In this document: piece after piece, positions 26,401 to 38,819 of the stretch
Layout of the letters: the number at the start of each line of letters is the position of its first letter
Position numbering within the stretch: the stretch's first letter is position 1
Origin: Chaetoderma sp. LZ-2023a
Lineage: Eukaryota > Mollusca > Caudofoveata > Chaetodermatida > Chaetodermatidae
Direction: 5' to 3'
Assembly (NCBI GenBank): GCA_034401795.1
Contig: CM067363.1
Span: 33,626,358-33,690,357, forward strand
Length of the DNA stretch: 64,000 nucleotides
Made by a program: the position numbers and the translations under genes
Notes under the pieces: model-generated
The model's input: the letters and a program-made list of their open reading frames with translations, nothing else
Told to the model about the DNA's origin: nothing
Database searches by the model: none

Positions 26401-29255
26401 ATGCTTCTCCCATTTCTAGCTCTGTCTCTCCCATCCCATTCCTAGCTATGCTTCTCCCAAGTCTACCTATGCTTCTTCCATGTCTAGCTATGCATCTCCC
26501 ATTTCTAGCTATGCTTCTCCCATTTCTCGCTATGCTTCTCCCATTTCTAGCTATGCTTCTCCCATTTCTAGATATATTCCGCCCATTTCTAGCTATGATT
26601 CGCCCATTCTCGATATGGTTCTCCCATTTTTAGCGATATTTCTCCCATTTCTAGCTATGCTTCTCCAATTTCTAGCTATGTTTCTCCCATTTCTAGATAT
26701 ATTCCGCCCATTTCTAGCTATGATTCACCGATTCTAGCTATGCTTCTCCAATTTCTAACGATGTTTGTCCCATTTCTAGCTATGATTCGCCCCTTTCTAG
26801 CTATGTTTCTCCCATTTCTAGCTATGCTTCTCCGATTTCTAATTATGCTTCTCCCATTTCTGGATATGTTCCGCCCATTTCTAGCCATGATTCGCCCATT
26901 GTAGCTATGATTCTCCCAATTGTAGCTATGCTTCTCCCATTTCTAGCTATGACCACCCCATTTCTAGCTATGCTTCTCCCATGTCTAGCCATGCGTCTCC
27001 CATTTCTAGCTATGCCTCTTCAATTTCTATCTATGCTTCTCACATTTTAACTATGCGTCTCCCATTCCCATTCCTAGCTATGTTTCTCCCACTTCTAGCT
27101 ATGTGTCTTCCATTTCTAGCGATGCTTCTCCCATTTCTAGCTATGTTTTTCCCATTTCTAGCTATGGGTCTCCGATTTCTAGCTATGATTCTCCCATTTC
27201 TGTCTATGCTTCTCCCATTTCTATCTATGTTTCTCCTATTTCTAGCTATGCTTTTCTTATTTCTAGCTATGCTTCTCCCATTTCTAGCAATGCCTCTCCA
27301 ATTTCTAGCTATGCTTCTCCCATTGCTAGCTATGCTTCTCTCATTTCTAGCTATGCTTCTCCAATTTCTAGCTATGCGTCTCCCATTTCTAGATATGCCT
27401 CTCCCATTTCTATCTATGATTCGCCCATTTCTAGCTGCGCTTCTCCCATTTCTAGCTACGTTTCGCCAATGCCTAGATCTGCTTCTCCCATTTCTAGCTA
27501 TGATTCTCCCATTTCTAGCTATGCTTCTCCCATTTCTAGCTATGCTTCCACCATTTTGCCTCTCCTATCCCTTTCCTAGCTATGCTTCTCCCATTTCTAG
27601 CTATGCTTCTCCCATCTCTAGCTATGCTTCTCCCATTTCTCGCTATGCTTCTCCCATTTCTAGCTATGCTTCTCCCATTTCTAAATATGGTCCGCCCATT
27701 TCTAGCTATGATTCGCCCATTCTCGATATGCTTCTCTCATTTCTAGCTATGGGTCTCACATTTCTAGCTATGATTCTCCCATTTCTGTCTATGCTTCTCC
27801 CATTTCTAGCTATGCTTCTCCTATTTCTAGCTATGCTTTTCTCATTTCTAGCTATGCCTCTCCTATTTCTAGCTAAGCTTCTCCCATTTCTAGCTATGCT
27901 TCTCTCGTTTCTAGCTATGCTTCTCCCATTTTTAGCTATGCGTCTCCCATTTCTAGATATGTGTCTCCCATTTCTAGCTACGCTTCTATTTTTAGCTACG
28001 CCTCTCTCATTTCTAGCTATGCTTCTCCCATTTCTAGCTACGCTTCTCCCATTTCTAGCTACGTTTCGCCCATGTCTATCCCTGCTTCTCCCGTTTCTAG
28101 CTATGCTTCTCCCATTTCGAGCTATAATTCTCTCATTTCTAGCTATGATTCGCTCATTTCTAGCTATGCTTCTCTCATTTCTAGCTATGCTTCTCCCATT
28201 TCTAGCTATGCGTCTCCCATTTCTAGATATGCCTCTCCCATTTCTATCTATGCTTCTCCCATTTCTAGATACGCTTCAATTTTTAGCTACGACTCTCATT
28301 TCTAGCTACGCTTCTCCCATTTCTAGCTACGCTTCTCCCATTTCTAGCTACGTTTCGCACATGTCTAGCTCTGCTTCTCCCGTTTCTAGCTATGCTTCTC
28401 CCATTTAAAGCTATAATTCTCTCATTTCTAGCTATGATTCGCTCATTTCTAGCTATGGCTCGCCAATTTCTAGCTCTGCTTCTCCCATTTCTAGATATGG
28501 CTCTCCCATTTCTAGCTATGCGTGTCCCATTTCTAGCTACGCTTCTCCCATTTCTAGTTATGATTCTCCCATTTCTATCTATGCTTCTCCCATTTCTAGC
28601 TACGCTTCTATTTTTAGCTATGTTTCTCTCATTTCTAGCTGCGCTTCTCCCATTTCTAGCAACGCTGCTCCCATTTCTAGCTACGTTTCGCCCATGTCTA
28701 GCTCTGCTTCTCCCATTTCTAGCTATGCTTCTCCCATTTCTAGCTACGCTTCTCCCATTTCTGGCTACGCTTCTCCCATTTCTAGCTCTGCTTCTCCTAT
28801 TCCCATTCCCTAGCTATGCTTCTCCCACTGCTAGCTATGCTTCCCTCATTTCTAGCTATGATTCTCCCATTTCTAGCTATGATTCTCCCATTTCTAGCTA
28901 TGCTTCTCCCATTTCTGGCTACGCTTCTCCCATTTCTAGCTCTGCTTCTCCCATTCCCATTCCTAGCTATGATTCTCCCACTGCTAGCTATGCTTCCCTC
29001 ATTTTTAGATTTGTTTCGCCCATTTCTTTCTATACTCGCCCATTCTAGCTATGCTTCTCCCATTTCTAGCTATGCTTCTCCAATTTCTAGCTATGCTTCT
29101 CTCATTTCTAGCTATGCTTCTCCCATTTCTAAATATGTTCCACCAATTTCTAGCTATGATTCGCCCATTCTAGCTATGCTTCTCCATTTCTAGCCATGCT
29201 TCTCCCATTTCTAGCTATGTTCCGCCCATTACTGGCTATGCTCCGCCTACGCTTT
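14446..29255. repeat. 21-bp tandem satellite array, 14.8 kb
   Basis: About 700 copies of a 21-bp unit, 'ttctagctatgcttctcccat', with scattered variants (TACGCT, GATTCG, GTTCCG) and some shorter units. The unit is a multiple of three, so long frames of the SYASPIS or FLAMLLP type run on +, and ARNGRSI on -. They are artefacts. The array has higher-order structure: blocks of about 4.65-4.71 kb repeat three times. It lies wholly inside the intron splitting SRCR domain C. Confidence 0.97.
15940..29065. repeat. Higher-order repeat of the 21-bp satellite, three tandem copies
   Basis: The marker variant 'gctattcgtc' occurs at 16,001, 20,711 and 25,358 (shifts 4,710 and 4,647). Marker blocks at 18,560, 23,228 and 26,981 show shifts of 4,668 and 3,753. 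Copies 1 and 2 therefore differ by small whole-unit losses (42 and 21 bp). Copy 3 lacks an internal segment of about 0.9 kb. A stub of a fourth copy starts near 29,041. Segment 15,361-15,690 resembles 18,311-18,640, an older internal duplication. Confidence 0.88.
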
Positions 29256-30055
29256 ACAGGAGAAGGGAGTGTATATAGGCGGGCTGTTCTGATTGGTCGA
29301 GAACGGGTGACCTGACATGTGACATCATCTTAGCTGCAAATTTGGGCACGCCAACTATTTCCGGCAAAAGAATACTCAATACTGATTGGTCAAGCGATTT
29401 TGGCGGGAAAAAGGGGGTGGGTGTGACCTAATAAGAAAATAAAATGACGTCATAGGTCACGCGACCCACTCTATTGTTGCTGAGTGATGATCGCACCTAA
29501 GAGCTAAAAGTCTTAACATTCAATATGTATGAAGGTAATGTGGTCTTAAGTACAAAGTTATGTTGCCACTTGCTGAAGAGATAATGGCAATGCCAATCCA
29601 AACCCAGGGTTGGGGGTCCTGAGGCCAGTGTGGATAACTTATAACTTGTTCAGGCATATTTCTGCCTGGCTGAGGAGATAACGACAGGATCAATGCTGAA
29701 ACGCAGGTGTGGGTGGGTCGGGATGCCTGTGGTGGTGTGGGTAAATTAATAAGCATATCAAGTAAGGTGCGTGCATGGGTGCATACACATGAGGTTGTGC
29801 AGTTATGAGCATGCGTGCGTACATACATGCGATGTGCTGGCAGGAGCGGATACAGGCTTTGGAAGAGGGATGGGCACACAAGTTGAAGAGGGTCTTATCT
29901 CTAGACGCGGAGGGGGCGATGGTGATCCCCCGGAGATTTTAGAAAATTAAGAGGCCTTAGAAGCCATTTCCTGCAGCATCAGTAGTATAAAAAAGACCAT
30001 ATTTTTTTTAACGATTTATGTTAAAATAATTAATTTGAGGGTTAAAAGGGCGTAC
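29256..30055. other. Unique island between the two giant arrays
   Basis: About 800 bp that is not satellite. 29,264-29,465 carries promoter-like words (separate entry). 29,560-29,760 is a weak, diverged direct duplication of about 100 bp ('gctgaagagataatggcaat' and 'gctgaggagataacgacagg'). The rest is AT-rich. A minus-strand frame of 119 codons (29,879-29,520) has no recognisable motif and is probably chance. Confidence 0.6.
29260..29460. promoter_or_regulatory. Promoter-like cluster: TATA, two ATTGG boxes, E2F-like site, CRE
   Basis: In about 190 bp there is TATATA (29,273), ATTGG (29,292 and 29,384; inverted CCAAT), TTTGGCGGGAAA (29,399-29,410, a close fit to the E2F consensus) and TGACGTCA (29,445-29,452, CRE). 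Such a set is unusual in an island of 0.8 kb between satellites. No gene start is seen on either side, so it may be a relic of an element or chance. Inference only. Confidence 0.3.
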
Positions 30056-31719
30056 ACTTAGAGAAGGAGGAGGAGGAGCATAGAGGAGGAGGAGGATGAG
30101 GAGGAGGAGCAGGATGAGGAGGAGGAGAAGAAGGAGGAGGAGGAGGAGCAGGATGAGGAGGAGGAGCAGGATGAGGAGGAGGAAGAGGATGATGAAGAGG
30201 AGGAGCAGGATGAGGAGAAGAAGAAGGAGGAGGAGGATGGAGGAGCAGGGTGAAGAGGAGATGAGGATGAGGAAGAGGAGGAGGAGGAGCAGGAGGAAGA
30301 GGAGGAGCAGGATGAGGAGGAGGAAGAGGATGATGATGAGGAGGAGGAGGAGCAGGATGAGGAGGAGAAGAAGGATGAGGAGGATGATGGAGGATGATGG
30401 AGGAGAATGGAGGAGCAGGATGAGGAGGCGGAGAAGGAGGAGGAGATGGAGGGGTGTGGAGGAACAGGAGGAGGATGACGATGAGTAGGAGGATGAGGAT
30501 GGATGAGGATGGAGGAGGATGAGGATGAGCAGGAGGAGGAGGGGGAGAAGGATGAGGATGAGGAGGAGGAGGAGGAGGTGGAGGATGCGGCGGATGAGGA
30601 GGATGAGGAGGATGAGGCTGAGGCGGAGGCGGAGAATAGAGGAGGACGAGAAGGGGTAGGAGGATGAGGAGGATGAGGACGAGGACGAGGATGAGGATGA
30701 TGATGAGGATGGGGAGGAGGAGGAGAAGGAGGAGGATGGGGATGAGGAGGAGGAGGAGGATGAGGAGGGGCAGGATGAGGAAGAGGTGAAGGAGGAGGAG
30801 GAGGATGGAGGAGGAGGAGGAGGATGGAGAGGAGGAGGAGGAGGATGGAGGAGGATGGAGAAGCAGGATGAGGAGGAGGAGAAGGAAGAGGAGGAGGATG
30901 TTGGAGGATGGATGAGGATGGAGGAGCAGGTGGAGGAGGATTGATCAGCAGGATAGAGGAGGATGAGGAGGAGGAGGAGCAGGATGAGGAGGAGGAGAAG
31001 GAGGATGATGTTGGAGGAGGGATGAGGATGAAGGCGGAGTAGGAGGAGGATGGAGGAGGGTGGAGGAGGGGGAGAAGAAGGAGGAGGATGAGGAGGAGGA
31101 GGATGGATAAGGATGGAGGAGGATGAGGAGGATGAGGAGGAGGAGGAGGAGGAGAAGGATGAGGATGAGGAGGAGGAGGAGGAGGAGGTGGAGGATGCGG
31201 AGGATGAGGAGGATGAGGAGGATGAGGCTGAGGCGGAGGAGGAGAATAGAGAAGGAGGACGAGAAGGTGGAGGAGGATGAGGAGGATGAGGATGAGGACG
31301 AGGATGAGGATGATGATGAGGAGGAGGAGGAGGAAGAGGAGCAGGATGAGGAGGAGGAGAAGGAGGAGGATGAGGAAGAGGAGGAGAAGGAGGAGGATGG
31401 GGATGCGGAGGAGGAGGAGGATGAGGAGGAGGAGGGGCAGGATGAGGATGAGGAGGATGGAGGAGGACTGAGAAGCAGGATGAGGAGGAGGAGAAGGAGG
31501 AGGAGGATGTTGGAGGATGGATGAGGATGGAGGAGGAGGTGGAGGAGGATTGATCAGCAGGATAGAGGAGGATGAGGAGGAGGAGGAGCAGGATGAGGAG
31601 GAGGAGAAGGAGGATGATGTTGGAGGATGGATGAGGATGACGGTGGAGAAGGAGGAGGATGGAGGAGGGTGGAGGTGGAGGAGAAGGAGGAGGATGGAAG
31701 AGGATAGAGGAGGATGTAG

Positions 31720-34700
31720 GAGGATGGATGAGGATGGAGGAGGAGGACTGGGAGGAGGAGGTGAAGGATTGCGAAGGAGGAGGAGGAGGAGGAAAGGCCG
31801 GGGATGGAGGAGGAGGAGACGGAGGAGGAGTATGAGGGGGAGGAAGGGGAGAAGGAGGAGGCGGAGGCCGTGAAGGAGGAGGAGGAGGATATAGGAGGAT
31901 GGAGGAGGATGGAGGAGGGTGAGGCGGATGGAGGAGGATGGAGGAGGAGGATAGAGGATGAGGAGTAGGAAAAGAAGAGGAGGATGGAGGAGGATGGCGC
32001 AGGAGGAGGAGGAGAAGGACGATGGAGGAGGATGGCGGAGGATGGAGGAGGATGGAGGAGCAGGATGAGGAGGAGGAGACGGAGGAGGAGTATGAGGGGG
32101 AGGAAGGGGAGAAGGAGGAGGCGGAGGCCGTGAAGGAGGAGGAGGAGGATATAGGAGGATGGAGGAGGATGGAGGAGGATGAGGCGGATGGAGGAGGAGG
32201 ATAGAGGATGAGGAGTAGGAAAAGAAGAGGAGGATGGAGGAGGATGGCGCAGGAGGAGGAGGAGAAGGACGATGGAGGAGGATGGCGGAGGATGGAGGAG
32301 GATGGAGGAGCAGGAAGTGTAGGATGTTGGAGGATGTTGGAGGATGGATGAGGATGGGGGTGGAGAAGGAGGAGGAGGATGGAGGAGAATGGGGGAAAAT
32401 GGAGGAGATGGAGAGGAGGAGGATGGAGAAGGATGGAGGAGGAGGATGAAGGAGGAGGAGGATGGAAGAGGGGGAGAACGAGGAGGCGGAGGGGAGGATG
32501 CCGGAGGATGTAGAATAACGAGGATGCGGAGGAGGATGGAGGAGGAGAAGGAGGATGAGGAGGAGTAGGAGGATGGTGGAAGAGGAAGAGGAGGATGAGG
32601 AGTGGATGAGGAGAATGGAGAACGACGAGGAGGAGGACAACGAGGAGGAGGATGATGGCGAAGGAGGAGGAAGATGAGGATGATCAGGAAGAGGAGGAAG
32701 AAAGAGGAGGAGCATGAGGACGGAGATTGGGAGGATGAGTAGGATGGAGAAGGAGGAAGAGCTGGGGGACGATGAGGATGAGGAGGAGGAGGAGGAGGAG
32801 GTGGAGGAGGATGAGGATGAGGAGGAGAATAGAGGAGGAGGACGAGCAGGGGGAGGCAGGAGGAGAATAGAGGAGGAGAACGAGGAGGATGAAGGAGGAT
32901 GGAGGAGGATGTAGGATGATGGATGAAGATGGAGGAGGAGGAGGGGGAGGTGGAGGAAAGGCGGAGAATGGAGGAGGAGGAGGAGGAGGATTGAGGAGGA
33001 CGGAAGAGCAGGATGAGGAGGAAGAGACGGAGGAGGAGTATGGGGAGGAGGAGGAGAAGGATGAGGAGGAGGAGGAGAATGGAGGAGGATGGAGGAGGAG
33101 GAGAAGGACGATGGAGGAGCATGGAGGAGGATGGAGGAGAAAAAGATGGAGGATGGAGGAGGATGTTATAGGATGGGTGAGCATGGAGGTGGAGAAGGAG
33201 GAGGAGGAGGATGGAGGAGGCAGGAGGAGAAAAGAGGAGGAGAACGAGGAGGATGAAGGGGGATAGAGGAGGATGTAGGAGGATGGATGAGGATGGAGGA
33301 GGAGGACTGGGAGGAGGAGGTGAAGGATGGCGAAGGAGGCGGAGGAGGAGGAGGAAAGGCCGGGGATGGAGGAGGAGGATGAAAGAGCAGGATGAGGAGG
33401 AGGAGACGGAGGAGGAGTATGAGGGGGAGGAAGGGGAGAACGAGGAGGCGGAGGCCGTGAAGGAGGAGGAGGAGGATATAGGAGGATGGAGGAGGATGGA
33501 GGAGGATGAGGCGGATGGAGGAGGAGGATAGAGGATGAGGAGTAGGAAAAGAAGAGGAGGATGGAGGAGGATGGCGCAGGAGGAGGAGGAGAAGGACGAT
33601 GGAGGAGGATGGCGGAGGATGGAGGAGGATGGAGGAGCAGGAAGTGTAGGATGTTGCAGGATGTTGGAGGATGGATGAGGATGGGGGAGGAGAAGGAGGA
33701 GGAGGATGGAGGAGAATGGGGGAAAATGGAGGAGATGGAGAGGAGGAGGATGGAGAAGGATGGAGGAGGAGGATGAAGGAGGAGGAGGATGGAAGAGGGG
33801 GAGAACGAGGAGGCGGAGGGGAGGATGCCGGAGGATGTAGAATAACGAGGATGCGGAGGAGGATGGAGGAGGAGAAGGAGGATGAGGAGGAGTAGGAGGA
33901 TGGTGGAAGAGGAAGAGGAGGATGAGGAGTGGATGAGGAGAATGGAGAACGACGAGGAGGAGGACAACGAGGAGGAGGATGATGGCGAAGGAGGAGGAAG
34001 ATGAGGATGATCAGGAAGAGGAGGAAGAAAGAGGAGGAGCATGAGGACGGAGATTGGGAGGATGAGTAGGATGGAGAAGGAGGAAGAGCTGGGGGACGAT
34101 GAGGATGAGGAGGAGGAGGAGGAGGAGGTGGAGGAGGATGAGGATGAGGAGGCTGAGGCTGAGGCGGAGGAGGAGAATAGAGGAGGAGGACGAGCAGGGG
34201 GAGGCAGGAGGAGAATAGAGGAGGAGAACGAGGAGGATGAAGGAGGATGGAGGAGGATGTAGGATGATGGATGAAGATGGAGGAGGAGGAGGGGGAGGTG
34301 GAGGAAAGGCGGAGAATGGAGGAGGAGGAGGAGGAGGATTGAGGAGGACGGAAGAGCAGGATGAGGAGGAAGAGACGGAGGAGGAGTATGGGGAGGAGGA
34401 GGAGAAGGATGAGGAGGAGGAGGAGAATGGAGGAGGATGGAGGAGGAGGAGAAGGACGATGGAGGAGCATGGAGGAGGATGGAGGAGAAAAAGATGGAGG
34501 ATGGAGGAGGATGTTATAGGATGGGTGAGCATGGAGGTGGAGAAGGAGGAGGAGGAGGATGGAGGAGGCAGGAGGAGAAAAGAGGAGGAGAACGAGGAGG
34601 ATGAAGGGGGATAGAGGAGGATGTAGGAGGATGGATGAGGATGGAGGAGGAGGACTGGGAGGAGGAGGTGAAGGATGGCGAAGGAGGCGGAGGAGGAGGA

Positions 34701-35960
34701 GGAAAGGCCGGGGATGGAGGAGGAGGATGAAAGAGCAGGATGAGGAGGAGGAGACGGAGGAGGAGTATGAGGGGGAGGAAGGGGAGAAGGAGGAGGCGGA
34801 GGCCGTGAAGGAGGAGGAGGAGGATATAGGAGGATGGAGGAGGATGGAGGAGGATGAGGCGGATGGAGGAGGAGGATAGAGGATGAGGAGTAGGAAAAGA
34901 AGAGGAGGATGGAGGAGGATGGCGCAGGAGGAGGAGGAGAAGGACGATGGAGGAGGATGGCGGAGGATGGAGGAGGATGGAGGAGCAGGAAGTGTAGGAT
35001 GTTGGAGGATGTTGGAGGATGGATGAGGATGGGGGAGGAGAAGGAGGAGGAGGATGGAGGAGAATGGGGGAAAATGGAGGAGATGGAGAGGAGGAGGATG
35101 GAGAAGGATGGAGGAGGAGGATGAAGGAGGAGGAGGATGGAAGAGGGGGAGAACGAGGAGGCGGAGGGGAGGATGCCGGAGGATGTAGAATAACGAGGAT
35201 GCGGAGGAGGATGGAGGAGGAGAAGGAGGATGAGAAGGAGGAGTAGGAGGATGGTGGAAGAGGAAGAGGAGGATGAGGATTGGATGAGGAGAATGGAGAA
35301 CGACGAGGAGGAGGACGACGAGGAGGAGGATGATGGCGAAGGAGGAGGAAGATGAGGATGATCAGGAAGAGGAGGGAGAAAGAGGAGGAGCATGAGGACG
35401 GAGATTGGGAGGATGAGTAGGATGGAGAAGGAGGAAGAGCTGGGGGACGATGAGGATGAGGAGGAGGAGGAGGAGGAGGTGGAGGAGGATGAGGATGAGG
35501 AGGCTGAGGCTGAGGCGGAGGAGGAGAATAGAGGAGGAGGACGAGCAGGGGGAGGCAGGAGGAGAATAGAGGAGGAGAACGAGGAGGATGAAGGAGGATG
35601 GAGGAGGATGTAGGATGATGGATGAAGATGGAGGAGGAGGAGGGGGAGGTGGAGGAAAGGCGGAGAATGGAGGAGGAGGAGGAGGAGGAGGAGGATTGAG
35701 GAGGACGGAAGAGCAGGATGAGGAGGAAGAGACGGAGGAGGAGTATGGGGAGGAGGAGGAGAAGGAAGAGGAGGAGGAGGAGAATGGAGGAGGATGGAGG
35801 AGGAGGAGAAGGACGATGGAGGAGCATGGAGGAGGATGGAGGAGAAAAAGATGGAGGATGGAGGAGGATGTTATAGGATGGGTGAGCATGGAGGTGGAGA
35901 AGGAGGAGTAGGAGGATGGAGGAGGCAGGAGGAGAAAAGAGGAGGAGAACGAGGAGGATG
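31720..35960. repeat. Higher-order repeat (about 1.33-1.35 kb) inside the polypurine array
   Basis: The marker 'gaggacggagattgggagga' starts near 32,713, 34,040 and 35,395 (shifts about 1,327 and 1,351), and 'ggaggactgggaggaggagg' near 33,300 and 34,648 (shift 1,348). At least three nearly identical tandem copies are present. Within the first copy a segment of about 250 bp is duplicated (near 31,810 and 32,070). Confidence 0.85.
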
Positions 35961-38786
35961 AAGGAGGATGGAGGAGGATGTAGGATGATGGATGAAGATG
36001 GAGGAGGAGGTGGGGGAGGTGGAGGAAAGGCGGAGAATGTAGGAGGAGGAGTTGAAGGAGGAGGAGAAGGAGGAGGAGGAGGATTGAGGAGGACGGAAGA
36101 GCAGGATGAGGAGGAAGAGACGGAGGAGGAGTATGGGCAGGAGGAGGAGGAGGAGAAGGAAGAGGAGGAGGAGGAGAATGGAGGAGAATGGAGGAGGATG
36201 GAGGAGGAGGATGGAGGAGGAGGAGGAGGAGATGGAGGAGGAGGAGGAGGAGGAGGATGAGGAGGAGAATAGTGGAGAGGGGGGAGAGAACGAGGAGGCG
36301 GAGGGGGAGGATGCAGGAGGATGGAGAATTACGAGGAGGCGGAGGAGGAGGAGGAGGAGGATGGAGGAGATGGAGGAGGAGGATGATGGTGAAGGAGGAG
36401 GAAGAGGAGCATGCTCAGGAAGAGGATGGAGAAGGAGGAGGAGCATGAGGACGGGGAGGGGGGAGGATGAAGGAGGAGGAAGAGGGAAAGGAGGAGGAGG
36501 TGGAGGATGGAGGAGGATGTTGGAGGATGGGTGAGCATGGAGGTGGAGAAGGAGGAGGAGGAGGAGGAAAGGCGGAGGAGGAGGAGGATGGAGGAGGATG
36601 GAGGATGATGGAGGAGGAGGATGAAAGATCAGGATGAGGAGGAAGAGACGGAGGAGGAGTATGGGGAGGAGGAGGAGGAGAAGGAAGAGGAGAATGTAGG
36701 AGGATGGAGGAGGAGGAGAGGAGGAGGATGGATGAGGAGGAGGAGGAGCAGGAGGAGAATAGTGGAGGGGGGAGGGAAGAGAACGAGGAGGCGGAGGGGG
36801 GAGGATGCTTGAGGATGGAGAATTACGAGGAGGCGGAGGAGGAGGAGGAGGAGGATGGAGCAGGAGGAGGATGATGGCGAAGGAAGAGGAAGAGGAGCAT
36901 TATCAGGAAGAGGATGGACAAGGAGGAGGAGCATGAGGACGGGGAGGGGGAGGATGCAGGAGGATGGAGAATTACGAGGAGGCGGAGGAGGAGGAGGAGG
37001 AGGATGATAGAGGAGGAGGAGGATGATGGCGAAGGAGGAGGAAGAGGAGCATGATCAGGAAGAGGATGGAGAAGGAGGTGGAGCATGAGGACGGGGAGAG
37101 GGAGGATGAGGAGGATGGAGAAGGAGGAAGAGGCGAAGGAGGGCGAGGATGAGGAAGATGATGATGTGGAGGAGGAGGTTGAGGAGGAGGAGGATGTGGA
37201 GGATGCGCAGGATGAGGAGGATGAGGATGAGACGGACGAGAATAGAAGAGGAGGATGAGAAGGGGGAGGATGAGGAGGATGCGGAGGATGGAGGAGGAGG
37301 AGGATGGAGGAGGATGGCGGAGGAGGAGGAGTATGGAGGAGGATGGAGGAGGAGGATAGAGGAGAAGAAGGAGCGGAAGAGTAGGATGGAGGAGGATGGA
37401 GGAGGATGGAGGAGGAGGAAGAGAAGGAGGATTGAGGAGGAAGGAGGAACAGGAGGTGGTGAATGGAGGAGGATGTTGGAGGATGGATGAGGATGGAGGT
37501 GGAGAAGGAGGAGGAGGAGGAGGATGGAGGAGGATGAAGGAGGATAGGGGAGAAGAACGAGGAGGATGAAGGAGGATGGATGAGGATGGAGGAGGAGGAG
37601 TGGGAGGTGGAGGAAAGGCGGAGAATGGAGTAGGAGGAGAAGGAGGAGGAGGAGAGGAGGAGGAGGAGGAGGAGGATTGAGGAGGATGGAGGAGGATGAG
37701 GCGGATGGAGGAGGACGGAAGAGCAGGATGAGGAGGAAGAGACGTGGGAGGAGTATGAGCAGGACGAGCAGAAGGAAGAGGAGGAGGAGGAGGAGAATAG
37801 AGGAGAATGGAGGAGAATGGAGGAGGAGGAGAGGATGAGTTTGGAGAAGGATGGAGGAGGAGGATGAAGGAGGCTGAGGAGAATGGTGGAAGGGGGAGAA
37901 CGAGGACTCGGAGGGGGAGGATGCAGGAGGAAGGAGAATGACGAGGAGGCGGACGAGGAGGATGAGGAGGGTGGAGGAGGGGAAGGAGGAGGAGGAGGTG
38001 GAGAAGGAGGATAGAGGAGGGGTGTGGGAGGATGAGGAGGATGGAGAAGGAGGAGGAGGATGGAGGAGGATGGAGGAGGATGAGGAGGATGGAGTAAGAT
38101 TCGGGAGGATGGAGGAGGAGAAGGAGGGGGATGGAGGAGGATGTAGGAGGATGGATGAGGATGGAGAAGGAGAAGGAACAGGAGGAGGAGGTGGGGAATG
38201 GCGGAGCAGGAGGAGGAGGAGGAGGATGGAGGCGGATTGAGGAGGAGGATGAAAGAGCAGGATGAGGAGGAGCAGACGGGGGAGGAGTATGAGGAGGAGG
38301 AGAAGGAGGATGAGGAGGCGGTGGAGGAGGAGGAGGATATGGGAGGATGGATGAGGATGGTGGAAGAGGAAAAGGAGGATGAGGAGGTGGAGGAGGAGGA
38401 TGGAGGAGGAGGAGGAAGAGGAGGACGAGGAGGAGGATGATGGCGAAGGAGGAGGAAGAGGAGGATGATCAGGAAGAGGATGGAGAAGAAGGAGGAGCAT
38501 GAGGACGGGGAGTGGGAGGATGAGGAGGACGGAGAAGGAGGAAGAGGCGGAGGAGGGTGAGGAATGGAAGAGGATGGGGTGGAGGAGGAGGTGGAGGAGG
38601 AGGAAGTGGAGGATGCGGAGGATGAGGAGGATGAGGAATGAGGCGGAGCAGGAGAATAGATGAGGAGGACGAGAAGGGGGAGGATGAGGAGGATGATGAT
38701 GATGAGGAGGATGATGATGATGAGGAGGAGGAGGAGGAGGAGGAAGAGGAGCAGGATGAGGAGGAGGAGGAGGAGGAGGAGACGAA

Positions 38787-38819
<33 letters not shown>

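Noticed and set aside
29520..29881. Minus-strand 119-codon frame between the arrays
   Set aside because: No motif, rich in His/Thr/Pro from GT-rich DNA, and overlaps a diverged duplication.
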